Assembly (NCBI GenBank): GCA_017464045.1
Contig: JAFUEG010000288.1
Coordinates: forward strand, 1-5,296
Origin: Lachnospiraceae bacterium
GTDB lineage: Bacteria; Bacillota_A; Clostridia; Lachnospirales; Lachnospiraceae
Reading direction: 5' to 3'
Length of the DNA stretch: 5,296 nt
Shown piece after piece: positions 4,710 through 5,296 of the stretch. A program made the translations under genes and the position numbers. The notes beneath the pieces were generated by a model. It searched no databases. It was not told the origin of the DNA and saw only the letters and a program-made list of their open reading frames with translations. Every line of letters begins with the position of its first letter. The stretch's first letter is position 1.

Positions 4710-5296
4710 AATATGCGGTTTGAGATTTGATGAGGACATAGACTATGCAAATGAGCTTTTGCCTGAATATGTCGGATTCGTATTCTGGAACAGGAGCAAA
4801 AGATATATAACTCCCGAGGAGGCAGGCAGGCTGCGTTCAAGGCTTGATCCCAAGATAAAAACCGTAGGAGTTTTTGTAGATGAGGATATAGCAGTCGTTG
4901 AAGACCTTCTGAAAAGAGGGATAATTAAGATAGCGCAGCTTCACGGAGATGAAGGAGAGGCTTATATCCAGAGGATAAAGGCTGATATGCAGTGCAAGAT
5001 TATGAAAGCCTTCAAGGTAAAATCATCGGATGATATAATCGCTGCCAACAACTCACATGCCGATATGGTCTTGCTTGATTCGGGCATGGGAACGGGAGAA
5101 ACCTTTGACTGGTCTTTGATAAAATCCGTAAACAGACCGTATTTCCTTGCCGGAGGACTTACACCTGAAAATGTGGGAAGGGCTATAGAGGAGTTAGACC
5201 CATTTGCGGTTGATGCAAGTTCTTCACTTGAAACGGACGGAAGAAAAGATAGGCAGAAGATAAAGGCTTTTATAGATGAGGTAAGAAAGGAAAGAA
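4696..5296 (+). CDS. trpF: Phosphoribosylanthranilate isomerase (3' end cut by window edge)
   Basis: TrpF catalyses the Amadori rearrangement of phosphoribosyl-anthranilate to carboxyphenylamino-deoxyribulose phosphate, the step between TrpD and TrpC. Two hundred codons are visible without a stop, close to the full length of the family, so only a few C-terminal residues are probably missing. The TIM-barrel signatures are complete: KICGLR at the N terminus with the general base Cys7, GFVFW (27-31) with SKRYI (34-38), VGVFVDE (57-63), QLHGDE (81-86), LLDSGMGTG (126-134) with the general acid Asp128, the phosphate loop AGGLTPENV (152-160), and VDASSSLE...GRKD (172-185). The start at 4696 follows GGAGG and places Cys at the canonical position 7. 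The overlap with trpC suggests coupled translation. trpB and trpA would be expected next but lie outside the window. Confidence 0.96.
   Translation, partial: MAKIKICGLRFDEDIDYANELLPEYVGFVFWNRSKRYITPEEAGRLRSRLDPKIKTVGVFVDEDIAVVEDLLKRGIIKIAQLHGDEGEAYIQRIKADMQCKIMKAFKVKSSDDIIAANNSHADMVLLDSGMGTGETFDWSLIKSVNRPYFLAGGLTPENVGRAIEELDPFAVDASSSLETDGRKDRQKIKAFIDEVRKER

Overview
The window holds the 5' part of a tryptophan biosynthesis operon on the + strand, in the order trpE-trpG-trpD-trpC-trpF. A tRNA-Trp-sensing T-box leader precedes it, and trpF runs off the right edge. The use of a T-box instead of a TRAP site or leader-peptide attenuator, strong AGGAGG-type ribosome binding sites, a separate trpG, unfused trpC and trpF, and moderately A+T-rich codons all point to a low-to-moderate G+C Firmicute. 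The protein style suggests a clostridial, probably Lachnospiraceae-like, bacterium. That placement is an inference from sequence style, not from a database match.

Layout. Positions 1-30 are the edge of the upstream region; no complete promoter is visible. Positions 31-282 are the T-box riboswitch: Stem I with a UGG specifier at 86-88, the T-box core at 212-226 with a UGGC bulge, and a 14-bp intrinsic terminator at 244-282. Positions 281-530 are a gene-free stretch packed with inverted repeats, lying between the terminator and the trpE ribosome binding site. trpE (569-2053) and trpG (2056-2622) are nearly contiguous. Positions 2623-2874 hold a 205-bp, almost fully symmetrical nested palindrome (2646-2850). 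trpD (2875-3894), trpC (3912-4709) and trpF (4696 to the window end) follow with short or negative spacing.

Function. TrpE and TrpG form anthranilate synthase (chorismate plus glutamine to anthranilate). TrpD attaches the phosphoribosyl group, TrpF isomerises the product and TrpC closes the indole ring, giving indole-3-glycerol phosphate. The missing last step, tryptophan synthase (trpB and trpA), would be expected just past the right edge. Control appears twofold: uncharged tRNA-Trp prevents termination in the leader, and TrpE keeps residues typical of tryptophan feedback inhibition.

The enzymes look intact and conventional. The unusual material is in the two non-coding spacers. Both are large, highly structured insertions in an otherwise compact operon, and they look like mobile or dispersed palindromic elements or RNA-structure modules. 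No wholly new protein system is visible.
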